64,000 nt of DNA from Punica granatum (GCF_007655135.1 NC_045134.1:14652982-14716981), one strand, 5' to 3'. Positions 45,102 to 57,935 are shown, counted from the first letter of the stretch. Made by a program: numbers and translations. The notes: generated from the sequence alone by a model not told the origin.

Positions 45102-46890
45102 GAAATGCTTCGAGATGCTTTTTCAATCCTAAAGACTTTTTTGCAGCAAGGAAGCCCAACTTTGAGACAAATGCACACGTACCTTGTTTCATGACAGAAG
45201 AATAGTTCTTCTTTTTACCCTTTAATTTAGCTTCTCAACAACCCTCTTGCCTAAAAGAAGCATCCCACTTCCATGAACTATTTCGCAAAATGTAGCTTAA
45301 TCTACTGATTGTTTTTGTCTCACTAAATTCGTTATAACACAGTCTCTACATCTTCCACAGGTGCAGGTTATTTCACTTTCAAGAAGCGATGTGGTGTGAT
45401 GACACATCGCCACTTTTCAAATTGCTATTTACAGTCATATGAAGGTTCATGCGAGGAGAACCTTCCTTCGTCCTAAGTGGCATTGTTAGATAGGTCAACC
45501 AGCTTTTAATATTATATATAGATGATTATGATATGATTTATGATTTATGATTCACGATTTATGATATAACAAGCCGTCAATCTATTATATTATAGGTATT
45601 TAAAGTAGACTTATGTTTTTGCAATGAAAGACTCCCAGGACATGCCGCATAATCCTTTTTGACAAATCTTCAATTCACGATTGGAAGTCTCCTTGAGTCT
45701 CTGCATACACGACATTTTTTAAAATTTCCATTATTATTATTATTATTATTATTGGTGGTGGTGGTGGTGTTATTATTATAAATATACATGCTTATCAAAA
45801 AAAGAAGAAAGATAAAAAAAACAAAAACAAAAACATTCAAAAGGTGTCTTTTAAAGTATGAATTACTTGAAAGCACTTACAATTTGGAACCTCTAGACCT
45901 GTCGCACTTGGAAAAAGATTGAACATTTTTATGCTATAAATTACGTTTATTATATCACGTTTATACATATTCGCAACTTGAGTGGAATCTCATGACAAAA
46001 GTCTAACAGTATATTCAATATATAAATTTAAAATTTTAATTTCCAAAAGCTTGCATAACGCGGGGGCCATATGACTAGTTCATTTAATCTTTAACTCAGA
46101 GATCTAATGTGGCAGATGGAGCCTATTTTACTCCCATGGGCATTCAAATGTTGTTAAAATTTTAAAAAATAGCCCATATGTTTTTCACTAGTTGAAAAAA
46201 GCCCATCCACCCTTCTCCTACTCCTTCAAATTTTAACTCCATCTATTTCTTCTCCCTTAGAAATTCTTCGTCAGGTTTCTCAGATGGTTCTCTTCTCCCT
46301 TACAAAATCATGAACCAAAATGTTTTTATTTATTCTTTAATGTTCATTCTCTTTGCCCTGAAATTCATTCCTTTTCAAGAAACTTTTATCCCAAAAAAAA
46401 CTTGTGATATCGACGGATCGCCCCGCCTCAAAAAGCTGCCCCACTTCCTGTTCTACTTCCTCGACATCGTAAGTGGTTAGAGTATGACAACCATCAAATT
46501 GACTGATGCTCTTCCATTCGCCAAGGCTCTCACGATGTTTCATGATGGTATCGTGATGCCCCGTTGATGGTGGGGCCTAAGCTAGACTTGTGACTCGTGG
46601 ATCAATCGGTTCTAAGGGATGTATGGCTCAGCATGGGGTTGGTGAGCAAAGAGGGAAGGGGCGGAAGTGAGGAGCTCAAGAAAAAGACAAAGATGGAAAT
46701 GAAGAGGGGAGGGGGCGAGAGAGAGAGAGAAAGAGAAAAAAAAGTGAGGTTTGCAGAGGAGAGTGAGGGGTGAACAGGGTATTTTTAAACAAGTGAAAAA
46801 CATTTGGAAGTCCATGTATGCAAAAGAGGCTCCGTCGGGGTACATGTTGAATTTTTCCATAAAAAATTTAACGAAAACTGAGGGTGTACT
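45102..46890. other. Intergenic with microsatellite and weak inverted repeat
   Basis: It contains a compound (ATT)n(GGT)n microsatellite at about 45730..45769. GATGGAGCCTATTTTA near 46115 and its inverted, diverged counterpart near 46820 may be the ends of an old DNA transposon. Short open frames show no family resemblance. Confidence 0.4.
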
Positions 46891-48014
46891 TAGGGGTGAT
46901 CGATTCCGAATACCCTGTAGTTTTACGATACTCGGACCCTACCCTGTAAGGGACAAGTTTTAAGATTTTGAAACCGGACCCTACCCTATTGAATCTTGAA
47001 ACCGGAACTTGTATTATATCACGGGTTCTGGGTACCTTGTTGGAACCTGTAAATTTTTTTGTCACTCTAAATAAACCGAAAAATATCACATACATAATCA
47101 GTAATCACGCCAAATAGAATATTAACATAGATGTAGATTAATCCACAACAACAAAAATATATTACTGTCTTGATTGTTCAAGATATTCCTAGTTCAACCC
47201 ATTCCTAGTGTCAGTTCAATCATGGCCTTTTGAACTCTCTATGCAGGGAATCGATTATTTGAAGTATGATAATTGCCACAACAATGGAGTTAGCCCACAA
47301 GAAAGGTAAACTTAAAATCACTTGACAGAGTAACAACATAAACGAACTATAAGAGCCGTTGATTCATTTATGGCTAGATACTCGAAGATGAGCAAGGCTC
47401 TAATAAACACGGGACAGTCCATTTTCTTTTCCCTTTTGTGAATGGTACTAAACAGATTTTTTTGTGCATTTTAGCATCAGAACTATCAATGCTAGACAGA
47501 ATTCATGAGAAGAGAACTATCAATGCTAGATAGAGTAGTGACCTGGGCTGCAGGAATCGGGAATTGAACTTTACCTTGGCAGAGAGTCGAAGACGGAGGG
47601 GAGTCACTGAAGAGTTGGGTTGGCTATAGATAGCAAGAGAGAGAAATCAAAGTCTTGGAGACGGCTGGAGAAGAGACGAAGACAAGAGACCGAGAGAAGA
47701 GAATGGATTGGAGATTAGGTTTCGAAGAGAAAAGAACAGAGATAAGTGCCTCTGTTTTAATTCATTAGACGAGACAATGACTTTACTCTTTCTTCCTTTT
47801 TTTTTTTAGTTTCTAAATAACCAGTTCCGGATACCGGTTCGATTCTGGTTCTGGATACCCTGCAAGCAGGAATCGGAATCGAAACTGATTTTTACCTATT
47901 CCTGATTTTAATACCCGAACCCTACCTTATTTTCAATACGAGCTACCCGGACCCTACCCTAACAGGTAGGTTCCGACCGATTTCGGGTATACTCGGTATC
48001 CGTGCACACCCCTA
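46891..48014. mobile_element. Non-autonomous hAT-like transposon with 8-bp TSD
   Basis: It starts TAGGGGTGATCGATTCCG, and the reverse complement of its end starts TAGGGGTGTGCACGGATA. The terminal 8 bases are identical. An exact 8-bp duplication GGTGTACT flanks it (46883..46890 and 48015..48022), as expected for hAT. Subterminal regions hold many GGACCCTACCCT / GGTAGGGT repeats in both directions. The 1,124-bp interior has no transposase frame. Confidence 0.9.
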
Positions 48015-48240
48015 GGTGTACTATATATATAAAATAAAACTAAACTACATGCTTTCCATTTTTTTTAATCACGTGATAAATTTTTCTTTAAAAAAATTAG
48101 CTAATCACAAGCTTATTTTTTGTGCAATTTAATCATTTATAAACCATCGCCATTGTTCCCTCTCAATCTTTTGATGTGCTCTATTGTATCGTCGACCCAT
48201 GCATGACCAATATTTCTGCCCTTATCATACTATGTTGCAA

Positions 48241-48843
48241 TGTTGGGAAAGAAAGATGCCCAAAAAAGAGATATGGAAATAAGGTAATTAATCGAGTATC
48301 AAATATATAGTGTAAAACCATCAATGAATGAAACATCTATGGACATAATAGGAAATCCACTAATAAACTGAAGATAATAAACCTCAAATATGCCTCTTAA
48401 CCCAACCCCCTTTACAAGCCCATACCGAGAAGAGTCTATTCAACCTCTCATTCTCTCTCATTCATCTTCTCACTCTAACCCTAAAGTCTCCGATAAGATA
48501 TCCTAGAGAATCTCTAAGGTTACACCATCACTAATCTAGATCACTGACCACTCTTCTAGACCGGCCCAAGGGCCCCAAGGTTTCGCGACACCGAGGCAAC
48601 TTTTCTAGTCATACAAGACCTTTATATATAGACCCTCAAAAGATATACCATAATATTCTCCAGAGATATTTTAATATCTCTCCCTAGAATATTTTGTTTT
48701 GATTACATTGAGAGATTACACGAAATCTTGAAAAATAGAAAATACGAGCTCAACAGAATATGAGATTCTCGACATGTCTTCGATCGACCTCATCCTAACT
48801 TCGGGTTTTCAAGTTTTCGCACTTCATGCAAGACCTTCCAATA
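48241..48843 (-). repeat. 3' LTR of the small LTR element
   Basis: The plus reading starts TGTTGGGAAAGAAAGATGCC and ends GACCTTCCAATA. It aligns over its full length with 49177..49772, including the AATAGGAAATCCACTAATAA block. Confidence 0.9.
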
Positions 48844-49176
48844 ATCTCCTCTTCTCTTGCATTAAGCCAAGCTCCACAATGGATCCGTCTCCATTCACCT
48901 ATTATGTCATAGCTCTCATCGAGCTCCCCCTCGGCCTGTCTTCCATTAGCATGTAGTCCCGTAGAATTTATGGTCTTCCTTCAGATTAGATATTCAAACA
49001 AACTCTATGCCAAGTCGAGATCCGAAGCTTTCACCCAAGCTTCCCCATTTTACCGTCGTCTGGGTCGAGGCAATTAGTGCTTCTCATCCTATGTTTCATT
49101 AAGGTTATGCTGCACCAACGATGCCCTCTTGTTTGCTACATCTTTAACCACTAAGAACTTAAGCTTTAATACTAGT

Positions 49177-49772
49177 TGTTATGAAAGGAAGATGCCTAAA
49201 AAAAGATACAAAAGTAAGGAAAAAAATCGAACACCAAATATATATGGTAAAACCCTCCATGAGAGAAACATCCTTGGACAGAATAGGAAATCCACTAATA
49301 AATGAGATATTATTACCCTAAAAAATGTCTCTCAACCTAGTCCCCTCTATGCCGAGCAGAGTCTACTCAATATCTCCTTCTTTCTCATTCATCTTCTCAC
49401 TCTAATCCTAGAGTCTTCGAGAAAGCATCCTAGAGAATCCTGAAGAGATTACATTATCATCTATCGAGGTCGCAAACTACTTTCCCAAATTGGCCCAAAG
49501 GGCCCCCAAGGATTCGCAGCACCGAGGTAACTTTTTCACTTGTACAAGACCTCTATATATATGCCCTCAAAAGATATCGCCTAATATTCCCCAGAGATAT
49601 AATATCTCTCCCTAAAATATTTTCTCTTTTGAGTACATTTAGAGATTACTTGAAATCTTGAAAAAAGGAAATAAAAGCTCAGAAAAATCTGAAATTTTCC
49701 ACATGTCTTAGATCGATCTCATCCTTGCTTTGGGTTTTTGAGTTTTTGGGCTTAATGCAAGACATCCCAACA
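49177..49772 (-). repeat. 5' LTR of the small LTR element
   Basis: The plus reading starts TGTTATGAAAGGAAGATGCC and ends GACATCCCAACA. It is the partner of 48241..48843. Confidence 0.9.
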
Positions 49773-49777
49773 TGCAA

Positions 49778-50306
49778 TTGGTTGGCTTGCTCTACCTCCG
49801 AGTCATAGACAGTGCAAGATTTAGTTCCACCTTTTGATTATAATAAAAGTTGAGCTTCATATTATTTAGGATTAATTTTTCATTGACAAAGAGCGTTTAA
49901 TACAATGGCACAAGTTTCACGACTGAAACTAAATATCTCAAATCTGATCATCTAGTTGGACTTGGGATTTACTAGGATCGTTCATGTCTAGTCTCTCAAA
50001 TTTCTTTGATGAATCTACCATTTAATTATCTTGTGATAAGGATATTATATTATCATCCTAAAGTTACTATATGAGGCGACTAAAGAGTAGAGAACCTAGA
50101 AGTCATTTAAGTATTACCTTGTTACACTGCAAAGAGCCATGTTAACACAAATGAAATAGTTACATACCAAAACGGAGAGTTTAAACCAAAAAACTAATAT
50201 ATGTAGTCGGAGAGCTCATTTAGAAACTCCACACCAATTGCCCATATATATTCAATGAGGACTTCTCCCATATCTTGTAACTAATTCAGTCTATAACTTT
50301 TGATTA
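49778..50306. other. Intergenic, nothing recognised
   Basis: AT-rich single-copy-looking DNA between the small LTR element and the CACTA end. No open frame of note. Confidence 0.4.
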
Positions 50307-52160
50307 TACTACAAGAATCAGCGGCATTACCGAGGGATGTTTCCTTCGAAAATCCCTCGGTTCTATATGGCTACCAAGGGAATTTCGAGGACTTTCCAAG
50401 GGAATTATTCTCTGGAAAAAAATGTGCATCGAAAAAGCCTCAGTGTTTTGAGGGAGAGGTCCTCGGTGATTCCAGAGGTTTACTGAGACTCAGTAAACCC
50501 TAAGTAGCTAGGAATCGTCCTCGATAATTCTGCGAACTTCCCTCGATAAACTACCAAGTATTTACTTAGAAAACTTCCCTCTGTAATCTGCAAACTTCCC
50601 AATGGGAAGTTCTCTTGGTATACCAAGAGATTTTCGAGGGCTTTTCTCTTGTTACGCGAATTTTTTTTAAAAAAATTTGAAGACTATCCTTATACCAAAA
50701 TTAAATAACACGCATTCATCATCACAATATAACAACGAGCATTCGTAAGCATCTATCTCACAAACACAACATTCAACACGTTACAAACATCTCACAAACA
50801 CACAATTAAGCACATTTCGCTGTCTCAAAAATATAACAATCATAAATATGTTTTATATATGTCAGAGTAGAACACAAAAGAGTGATTATGCTAGCAACCA
50901 TATACCAAATAGTCTTGAAGATTGTCGTCCTTGGCTTGGCCGTCATCGTCCCGATGAGCTCCATCCCTTTCGGGAAGTTGGTTTGACTTTCGGCACTACG
51001 ATGGTTGCTGTTAGAAGTGCCGCTGTGGTGCTGGGAATTCCGGCAGGCGCTGGCTAGTCATCGTAGTTCATAGCCATATATGCGAGCATCGATGTCATGA
51101 AAGCTTGCTGTTGATCGTTCATTTCCTGTTGATAGGCAAGCTGCCGTTTCGTACAACTCCTGTTGATGGGCGAGCATCTGGTTTTACTGTCTCAATTGCT
51201 CTTTACTATGGTCATCTCCTGCGTCAATTGCTCAAATTGGGCCCTAGCAAACTGTGCAGTCCCCGATGGACCAGCTTCGTAAGGACTCAAGCTGGTTCTC
51301 AACCAATTCATCTCATGATAGTGTCCTTTCTTATTCTTCCCTCTACAACTCTCGTCCACGTCTCAACGATTGACTTCCCGTGTTCGGGCTTTCAGCTTCT
51401 TGGAGGCTAACTGTTCATAATCCTCCGATATCAAGAAAATGGTCTACAGTTTATGAACATCATCATCAAGAAATTCATATCAATTCAATGATTTGCTCAA
51501 TTGAAGGATTTGAAGTTACAATTGTCTTCGCTGATCGCGGGCTAACACAGGTTGCATCTACTTTGGTATGGTTTTTCTTGAATACCTCGACCAAGGTGAC
51601 CAGCCTGTGCAGTATCCTTTGTTATGTTCCCTTTCTTGTAGCAAAGAAAGGTTTAATTAGCGATAATTCATCATGAAACATATTACCATCAAAACTAATT
51701 AATAATCAATTTTTGAATATTTATAAGGACCGATGTAATGGTTTGCCATTCGCGCGACTATTGTATCGGTTGAAAGGCTTCCACCGGAGCAGAGTGATGC
51801 TCCAACCTTGGAATTGCAACTCTGCGTGTTCGTATTCGAGGGAATCCGGGTTCGCCCACACCTCCTTCAGCTCTCTCTAATGATTGTCCCTGATCTAATC
51901 GAGACACCGACCCTTCATTCGAGTTTCGCAATAAAGGTCACTCAAACAAGCAGATGCCTTATGCATGAAGGCCTTCCTCATATGATCCTCATTCCAACGT
52001 TGGTGAGCATGATCATATGGCAAAGCGCTATCGGAGCCGGGATCAGGTTGGTGAGCATGATCGTAATGGGGAGTCTCATTAGGGATGAACACCTTATAAT
52101 ATATAACTAGTCTTGTGATCCACACATTGCGAAGGCAGCATATTGTATTTGTGGTCAATA
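50307..52160 (-). mobile_element. Degraded CACTA (En/Spm) transposon, one end and transposase remnants
   Basis: The end reads TACTACAAGAATCAGCGGCA, one base off the canonical CACTACAAGAA. It is followed by about 350 bp of short CCTCGG / CGAGG / CCCTCG repeats in both directions, the subterminal pattern of CACTA elements. Minus-strand frames at 51058..52158 carry pieces of the plant En/Spm-type transposase tail: ACLSDLYCETRMKGR, then VTLVEVFKKNHTKVDATCV, then a Gln/Met-rich end (QQQAFMTSMLAYMAMN). Many stops interrupt them. The opposite terminus was not found. Confidence 0.6.
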
Positions 52161-53208
52161 TTTTAAATTGTTTTATAATTTAAATTTAGCCAATTATTTT
52201 AGGTATTCTGATTTTTTTTTGAAATGTTTTTCTTTTATTCTTTGATAAAAAAAATAAATTTAAGTTTAAGTGGGTATCCTATCAATAATACTGTTCTCGA
52301 GGAGTTGGGGTGAACCGAGGAGCTACAATGAGAAGAAATTTGGAGTTGTAGGTTTAATTCAACTATTTGTTATAGAAAAATTCAAAACTAAAATTAATGA
52401 AATAATTGTGAAAGTCCACATTCAAATTAATAATGAACGCTAATACATAAACAATTAATGTTTGAATAAAAATTCGTTCTGACATCATCCCATTTCGAGG
52501 ATTCACAGAAATTCTTCGGATAGTCCCACAATCTCTTCTGCGTACAACAATGTGTTGCAATACTTCAACAAGTCTGTGCAATTGAAGAGTCAATTGATAG
52601 GAAGCCTATGTGGAATTAATCCCGTAAATCGAATGGAGGGCTCTCGTTGACTAAATCCTATGTTAATTATATGTAATAGAAATTTAACAAGTGCAAGCCA
52701 TATTAGTCTTTTCTTAATATTCCCAACTTGTGGTGGAGTAGCTTTTCAACTATTCGGCCATAATTGATCAAAATTAATTATTATTATTATTATATTGAAA
52801 AATGAAGTATACTTCTCAATTTGTAAATAAATAGTAAATATTTTATGATAAATAAAACTTTTTGTTGATTTTCTCCATAAACATTGAAGATATTATTAAT
52901 TTTTTCACTCACCGGCGCAACGCGCGAAACTGCAAATGATTGTTTTATCACTCAATATTAAGTCGCTAGGAAATTTCAAATTTAAAATTCTCATTATTGA
53001 CCAATGAAAAGGATTTAAAATTAAAACTTTATAATTAAAAATCAGCCCATTTTAGTAGGACGATGAGCAGCGCACCCGACAATAGAAATGGCTTCCATAC
53101 TCTTCTCGAAGCACAAGAACAAGAAACAGTTACCTAGTTCGAGCTTAGAGACTCATTGTTTGTAAAATTGAACGATGCAAAGTGCTAATTAGGTTATTAT
53201 CATTGTTG

Positions 53209-53239
<31 letters not shown>

Positions 53240-55136
53240 GGGGGTGAAAAAGAAGATGATATGCTAATTAAAGAGAGGATTTAGAGATGCGGTGTTGAAA
53301 ATCTCAGTGACGGCATGTGGCGCCCCTAATTGGGCTGCACATGCCTCCAAATATATATTTTAATGAAAAAAAATGCCGCCTGGATCAAATCGCAATGGAG
53401 TCCCACTCAGCCAGCGAGGATGCATTTGTCAAATTTTTCATATTTATGGAAGAAATGATCTCAAAGTTTGAAGAAGCTTAACCGATATCTTGTATTTTCC
53501 CTCTAGCTGGTGGGTCTTGGACTATAATTTGTGATCGAAATGATAAAGTTTAACAGATATTACATACATTATGCAATAATTAGTTTCCAAAAGATTCTAA
53601 TGAGTTTTATCTCATATGTCATGAGTTGTTATTTTAGGATGCAGTGATAAATAAAGCAAAAAAAAAAAGTACATTGTGCATCTGAGAAAGGGCACGTGAA
53701 ACGAAATAACAACACTTCGTTTGATTGGGTTCTACAAGAATTCCTAATCCGACTAAATTTCAGAGTTTTTTTTTTATTGATTATCTTTCTGAGCATGAGC
53801 ACGCAATTGTTATACGAACTCTCCTCTAGTTCCTCAAAGGCTCGGAGTTTGATCCTTCCTTTGAACCCAATTTTACAAGTCAAAATTTTTTTTAAGTCAA
53901 CTCTACTCAACTCTAATTCAACAATACAATTATTATTATTATTATTTTCAATTTTTTTAACAACTCAATTCAATTTTTAATACTAAATTCTCTCAACTAT
54001 TCATTACTTTTTTCACAATTCAACAATACAATCATAATATAATCATTACTTTCTCTCAACTATCAATTACTTTTTTATACTTTTTCTCATAATTCAACAA
54101 TACAATCATTACAAACCAATTAAAACCAAAATTCAACTCTAAAACCAAACACATTCTGAAATGCTCCTATGTGTAAATTTTCTTTCATTTGCCACACGTC
54201 AGGCACCTCCCTGACTGAACTTGAGTTGACAAAGTCAAATTTGCCCACAAAAGTGACCAGAGCTAACCTTACGCAAGCCGCCCTGATCCTCAGCGAGCGA
54301 GCCCTGGCAGACAACAAGGTCTCCCCAAGCCTTCATCACCTCCTCGGCGAGTCTCGCTAGCCTGGGATATCATCAATCAGGCCCCATCAATGATCAATAC
54401 CAGACCACATAACAATGCTCAAAATATTAGAAAAACACCATTTATACATTTTGCTCAAAAAATAACCATCTCAAAAGGATGTTGCGATAATTTTCAAGAT
54501 AATACCAGAAAGATCCGCATGGAAAGGGTTTAGACTGAATTTAAAGGGAAGGGGGAAAAAAAAGAGTCTAACCCTTACACTTCAAAAAAGGTTCTCACCC
54601 TTTGTTTTGGATATCATATAATGCATCGTTTGGACTTGGATTGGATAGCAAAGTCCTCTCGCCATCGTCCATTCCCACCTCCCTCATTTCAAAATTAAAT
54701 TTGAAATCAACAAAATATATATCATAACAACATTTCAAAATAAATAAATAAATAATCGTAAAAGATCCCTCTCTCTCTCTCTCTCTCTCTCTCATCTTCT
54801 TTTTCTTCTGTTTTTCTTTGCTTTAAAACCAGAACAAAGAGTAGCTGCTACTCCTACTCTGTCTCTGCCCCTTCCCCCACTCTACCTTTCTTATATTTCC
54901 ATCCATCCATCCATCCATCCGCCTCCGTAAGCAAAAGGCCCAGAAGCACAAGTAAAGTCCATCCTCCCCTTCCACTCTTCTCCCTCACTCTTCCGTACTT
55001 AGAAACCATCACTACCCAGCTCCCCTTCTCCTTGGCCGTCTTCTTCTTCTTGTTGATTGATTGATTTGCAGCTTTTTCTTCTCTTCTTGCTTCTGCGATT
55101 CCAGCTCCGAGGAAGTCGTCCCAGCGCGGCAGAGCT
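52161..55136. other. Intergenic, then promoter region of the DUF4057 gene
   Basis: AT-rich sequence with (ATT)n runs at about 53215..53240 and 53930..53945. A short perfect-stem hairpin lies at 53312..53345. The last 370 bases before the ATG are CT-rich: a (CT)n run at 54768..54793, (CATC)n at about 54900..54920, and CTTCTTCTTCTTG near 55040. This is typical of plant 5' leaders. No gene is supported upstream of the leader. Confidence 0.45.
54768..54793. repeat. (CT)n tract upstream of the DUF4057 gene
   Basis: Uninterrupted CT run about 345 bp before the start codon. Pyrimidine-rich tracts are common in plant core promoters and 5' leaders, so it may belong to the promoter. Position only. Confidence 0.8.
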
Positions 55137-57935
55137 ATGGAGAGGAGCACCCCGGTGAGGAAACCCCACACTTCCACCGTAGATCTGCTCACCTGGTCCG
55201 AGACCCCGCCGGCTGATCCGCCCGTTCCCGTTCCCGGCTCTGCCTCCCGCTCCGGCGCCCGCCCTCACCAGGTACTCTCGATCCCACCTAGGGTTTTGTT
55301 TGCAGACTAATCCGAGATTCGAAGCTCATTCTACTTCGTGCTGTGCGTTGATTGGTTGATTTCTGGTGGGTAATGGCAGCCTTCCGGGGTCAGCAAGGTG
55401 GTCTTCGGAGGACAGGTGACCGACGAGGAATCTGAGAACTTGAACAAGAGGTGAGATCTGCTCTCTCCCTCCTCCATTGTTTCTATTTCAGTTGAAAATT
55501 TTAATTTTTTATATATGTATTTTTTTTTAATTTTTTTCCGAATTTACGGCGAATGCTTTTGGGTTGGACTTCATTTCATTTCTCCGATAAATCCTCTGGT
55601 CTGTTTGTTTCTCCGCTGAAGTTTCCCCTAGCGAATATCTTGTTTGTTATGTTAGGAGGGTTTGTCCGTTGATATGTTTGTGCTGATCTAATGACTGATA
55701 TTGCTGCCAGATCCAGAAATGTGAACAGTAAATCTAACGTTTCTCTCTGACTTTGATTTCGATGATACTCCGAAAAAGAATTTGGATTGCAAACACGAGC
55801 GCCTCAGACATGCTTTAGTAACCCACAAAAAGGGGAAGTCGCGAATGAGTCCCCAATCCCCTGTTCGATGCTCAAATTAGAATGTTCGTCGGAGAGTAGA
55901 GATTAGAGTTATCGTTATTTTACTTGCCTAATATCCTTTTTTTCTTTTTTTTAAGACAACACAATATTTTGCAGTAATATTTGAGAGATGTTATCAGAAT
56001 ATTTGCTTCCGTGGATTTGGATTTCAATGGATTTTTCCCGATGGTTTTGAATTTTCCTTTGTGTGTAGGTTTGCCATCTGTACTCATTTATTATTATGAT
56101 GTGTTGATCCAGTGTAGACAGATTGAGATTTACTTTTTTATATAGCTGTTGCAGAAAATATTGCCTTTCTGATTTCTATTTGATAGAATCAGTGATGTAA
56201 AGAGATCTGAGTCGGTAATTAGAAAAATCTAAAGGATGTAAGCAATGCCTTTTGCAACAGTCTACTTCTGGTAGTGATAGTTACCTAATTTGTCTATGTT
56301 TTGTCGATCAAAATTTGGTTTCTTCACATTGTTAAAGGCCTCTTCATATGCCCATAGTTTTTGGTCGATATTGATGGAAAAGATGTTGAATTTATGAAAG
56401 TGTTTAAATTAATTGTGGCTGAGTTTGAGTACTTAAAATGGAAAATATACAAATCACAAGCTAAGTGCTTTAAGGAAGGCATTCTAGAGGGGGGGAAGGT
56501 TCAAGATCCCTAGAAAGTAGTACTAAAAATTTGTCTTGGAAAATGTCCTTATTGCGGATAAGACTGTTTTCTCACCCCCTACCTTGCTGTCCTTCAGATG
56601 CTTTCCTAATTCGATCACCGTCTTAACAGATGCGATGCTGATTTTTGTTATTAGATCTACTACTCGGTCACTTAAGTGGGGAGTGATCAATCTGAGATAC
56701 TTCCTTCATGGATTGATTCAGTTCATTTGGAATGACTAGTAACAGTTTTGGAATCCCATGTTTTGGTTTATTGGTTCTGCAATAATGTCCTCTTTTACTT
56801 CTCCTAGGAAGCCATGTTCAGGCTACAAGTTAAAGGAGATAACTGGAAGTGGGATTTTTGCTGCCAATGGAGAGGGCGATTCATCTGAAACTGGGAGTGC
56901 AAATCCTGCTTCAAATAACAGAACAGGATTACGTATGTACCAGGTATAATAATCTCAAAGAGCCCAAGGATTTATCCCACTTATGATTGAATGTTATCCA
57001 AGACTATGTTTTGAGTCGTTGTGCTTTATATGTTACTAGCAAACGCTTGCTGGAATTAGTCACATATCCTTTGGGGAGGAAGAAAGCGTATCGCCCAAGA
57101 AACCCACCACTCTCCCTGAGGTGGCGAAGCAGCGAGAACTTAGTGGAACATTGGAGAGTGAGTCGGATATGAAGAAGAAGCAGATTTCTGATGCTAAGTG
57201 CAAGGAGCTCAGTGGGCATGATATCTTTGCACCACCTCCAGAAATCTTGCCAAGGCCAACTGCTGCTCGTGCCCTTGACATGAACCAAGACATGGGAGAC
57301 CCTGCTCCCCGTCACATACGCACTTCTGTGAAAGTGTCAAATGTGAGTAAAATCTTGTCAGTTCTAAAGCCATTTATCCTTTTCACTGATACGCATTATT
57401 CTAACCTCCAAGGACCTGTTCCTTGTAGAATTTTCTGTCAAGTGAAAATTTGTGAAATTGGAAATGATCCCGTTTGCTCTTATAGAAACATTATTTTTCT
57501 GGTGCCTCCGGTACCATAATATATCAAAAAAAAAAATGTTCTTTCATTAATAGGAACTAATGATGCAGTAAATAGAAGATCCTTTTTGAAAAAAACAAGA
57601 AGTGGACACTAGTCTTAATGTCTTTTAATGATGCGCTAATTTGTTGTTTTGGAGCTGATTAGCCTGCGGGAGGACAAAGCAGTATCATCTCTAATGAGGA
57701 GCCCATGATGAAGACAGCGAAGAAGATCTATGACAAGAAGTTTGCGGAGCTTTCAGGGAATGACATCTTCCAAGGTGATGCATCTGCAGCGTCTGCTGAG
57801 AAATCCCTTAGCTCAGCCAAGTTGCGAGAGATGAGCGGGAACGATATCTTTGCTGATGGGAAGGCTGAGTCCCGAGACTACTTCGGTGGGGTCCGCAAGC
57901 CCCCAGGCGGCGAGAGCAGCATTGCATTGGTTTAA
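55137..57935 (+). CDS. DUF4057 family protein; five exons, 305 aa
   Basis: Exons 55137..55271, 55380..55450, 56808..56943, 57040..57342 and 57663..57935 join in frame (918 nt) with GT-AG introns. The protein starts MERSTPVRKPHTST, the conserved opening of the plant DUF4057 family, followed by LLTWSE and KVVFGGQVTDEE. A short motif recurs: KEITGSGIF (78-86), QRELSGTL (145-152, partial), KELSGHDIF (169-177), AELSGNDIF (243-251) and REMSGNDIF (270-278). GISHISFGEEE (119-129) is a second conserved patch. There is no signal peptide, membrane segment or known enzyme motif, and composition suggests a largely disordered protein. Databases sometimes call this family N-lysine methyltransferase, but I see no SET or methyltransferase motif to support that. 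Its molecular role is unknown. The structure is intact and probably expressed. Confidence 0.93.

Larger units (their letters stand above)
48241..49772 (-). mobile_element. Small non-autonomous LTR retrotransposon (TRIM/SMART-like)
   Basis: LTRs of 603 and 596 bp (48241..48843 and 49177..49772) enclose only 333 bp. An exact 5-bp duplication TGCAA flanks it (48236..48240 and 49773..49777). On the minus strand a decayed tRNA-iMet-like primer site (TAGTATTAAAGC) lies by the right LTR. A purine tract (GCAAGAGAAGAGGAGAT) abuts the left LTR, which sets the orientation. The internal region cannot encode gag or pol. Confidence 0.9.

Noticed and set aside
46337..46860. Minus frames of 68 and 82 codons
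   Set aside because: No family resemblance; the region looks like the arm of an old DNA transposon.
50300..51057. Plus-strand frames in the CACTA end region
   Set aside because: They read through subterminal repeats and the antisense of transposase text; the minus strand carries the recognisable similarity.
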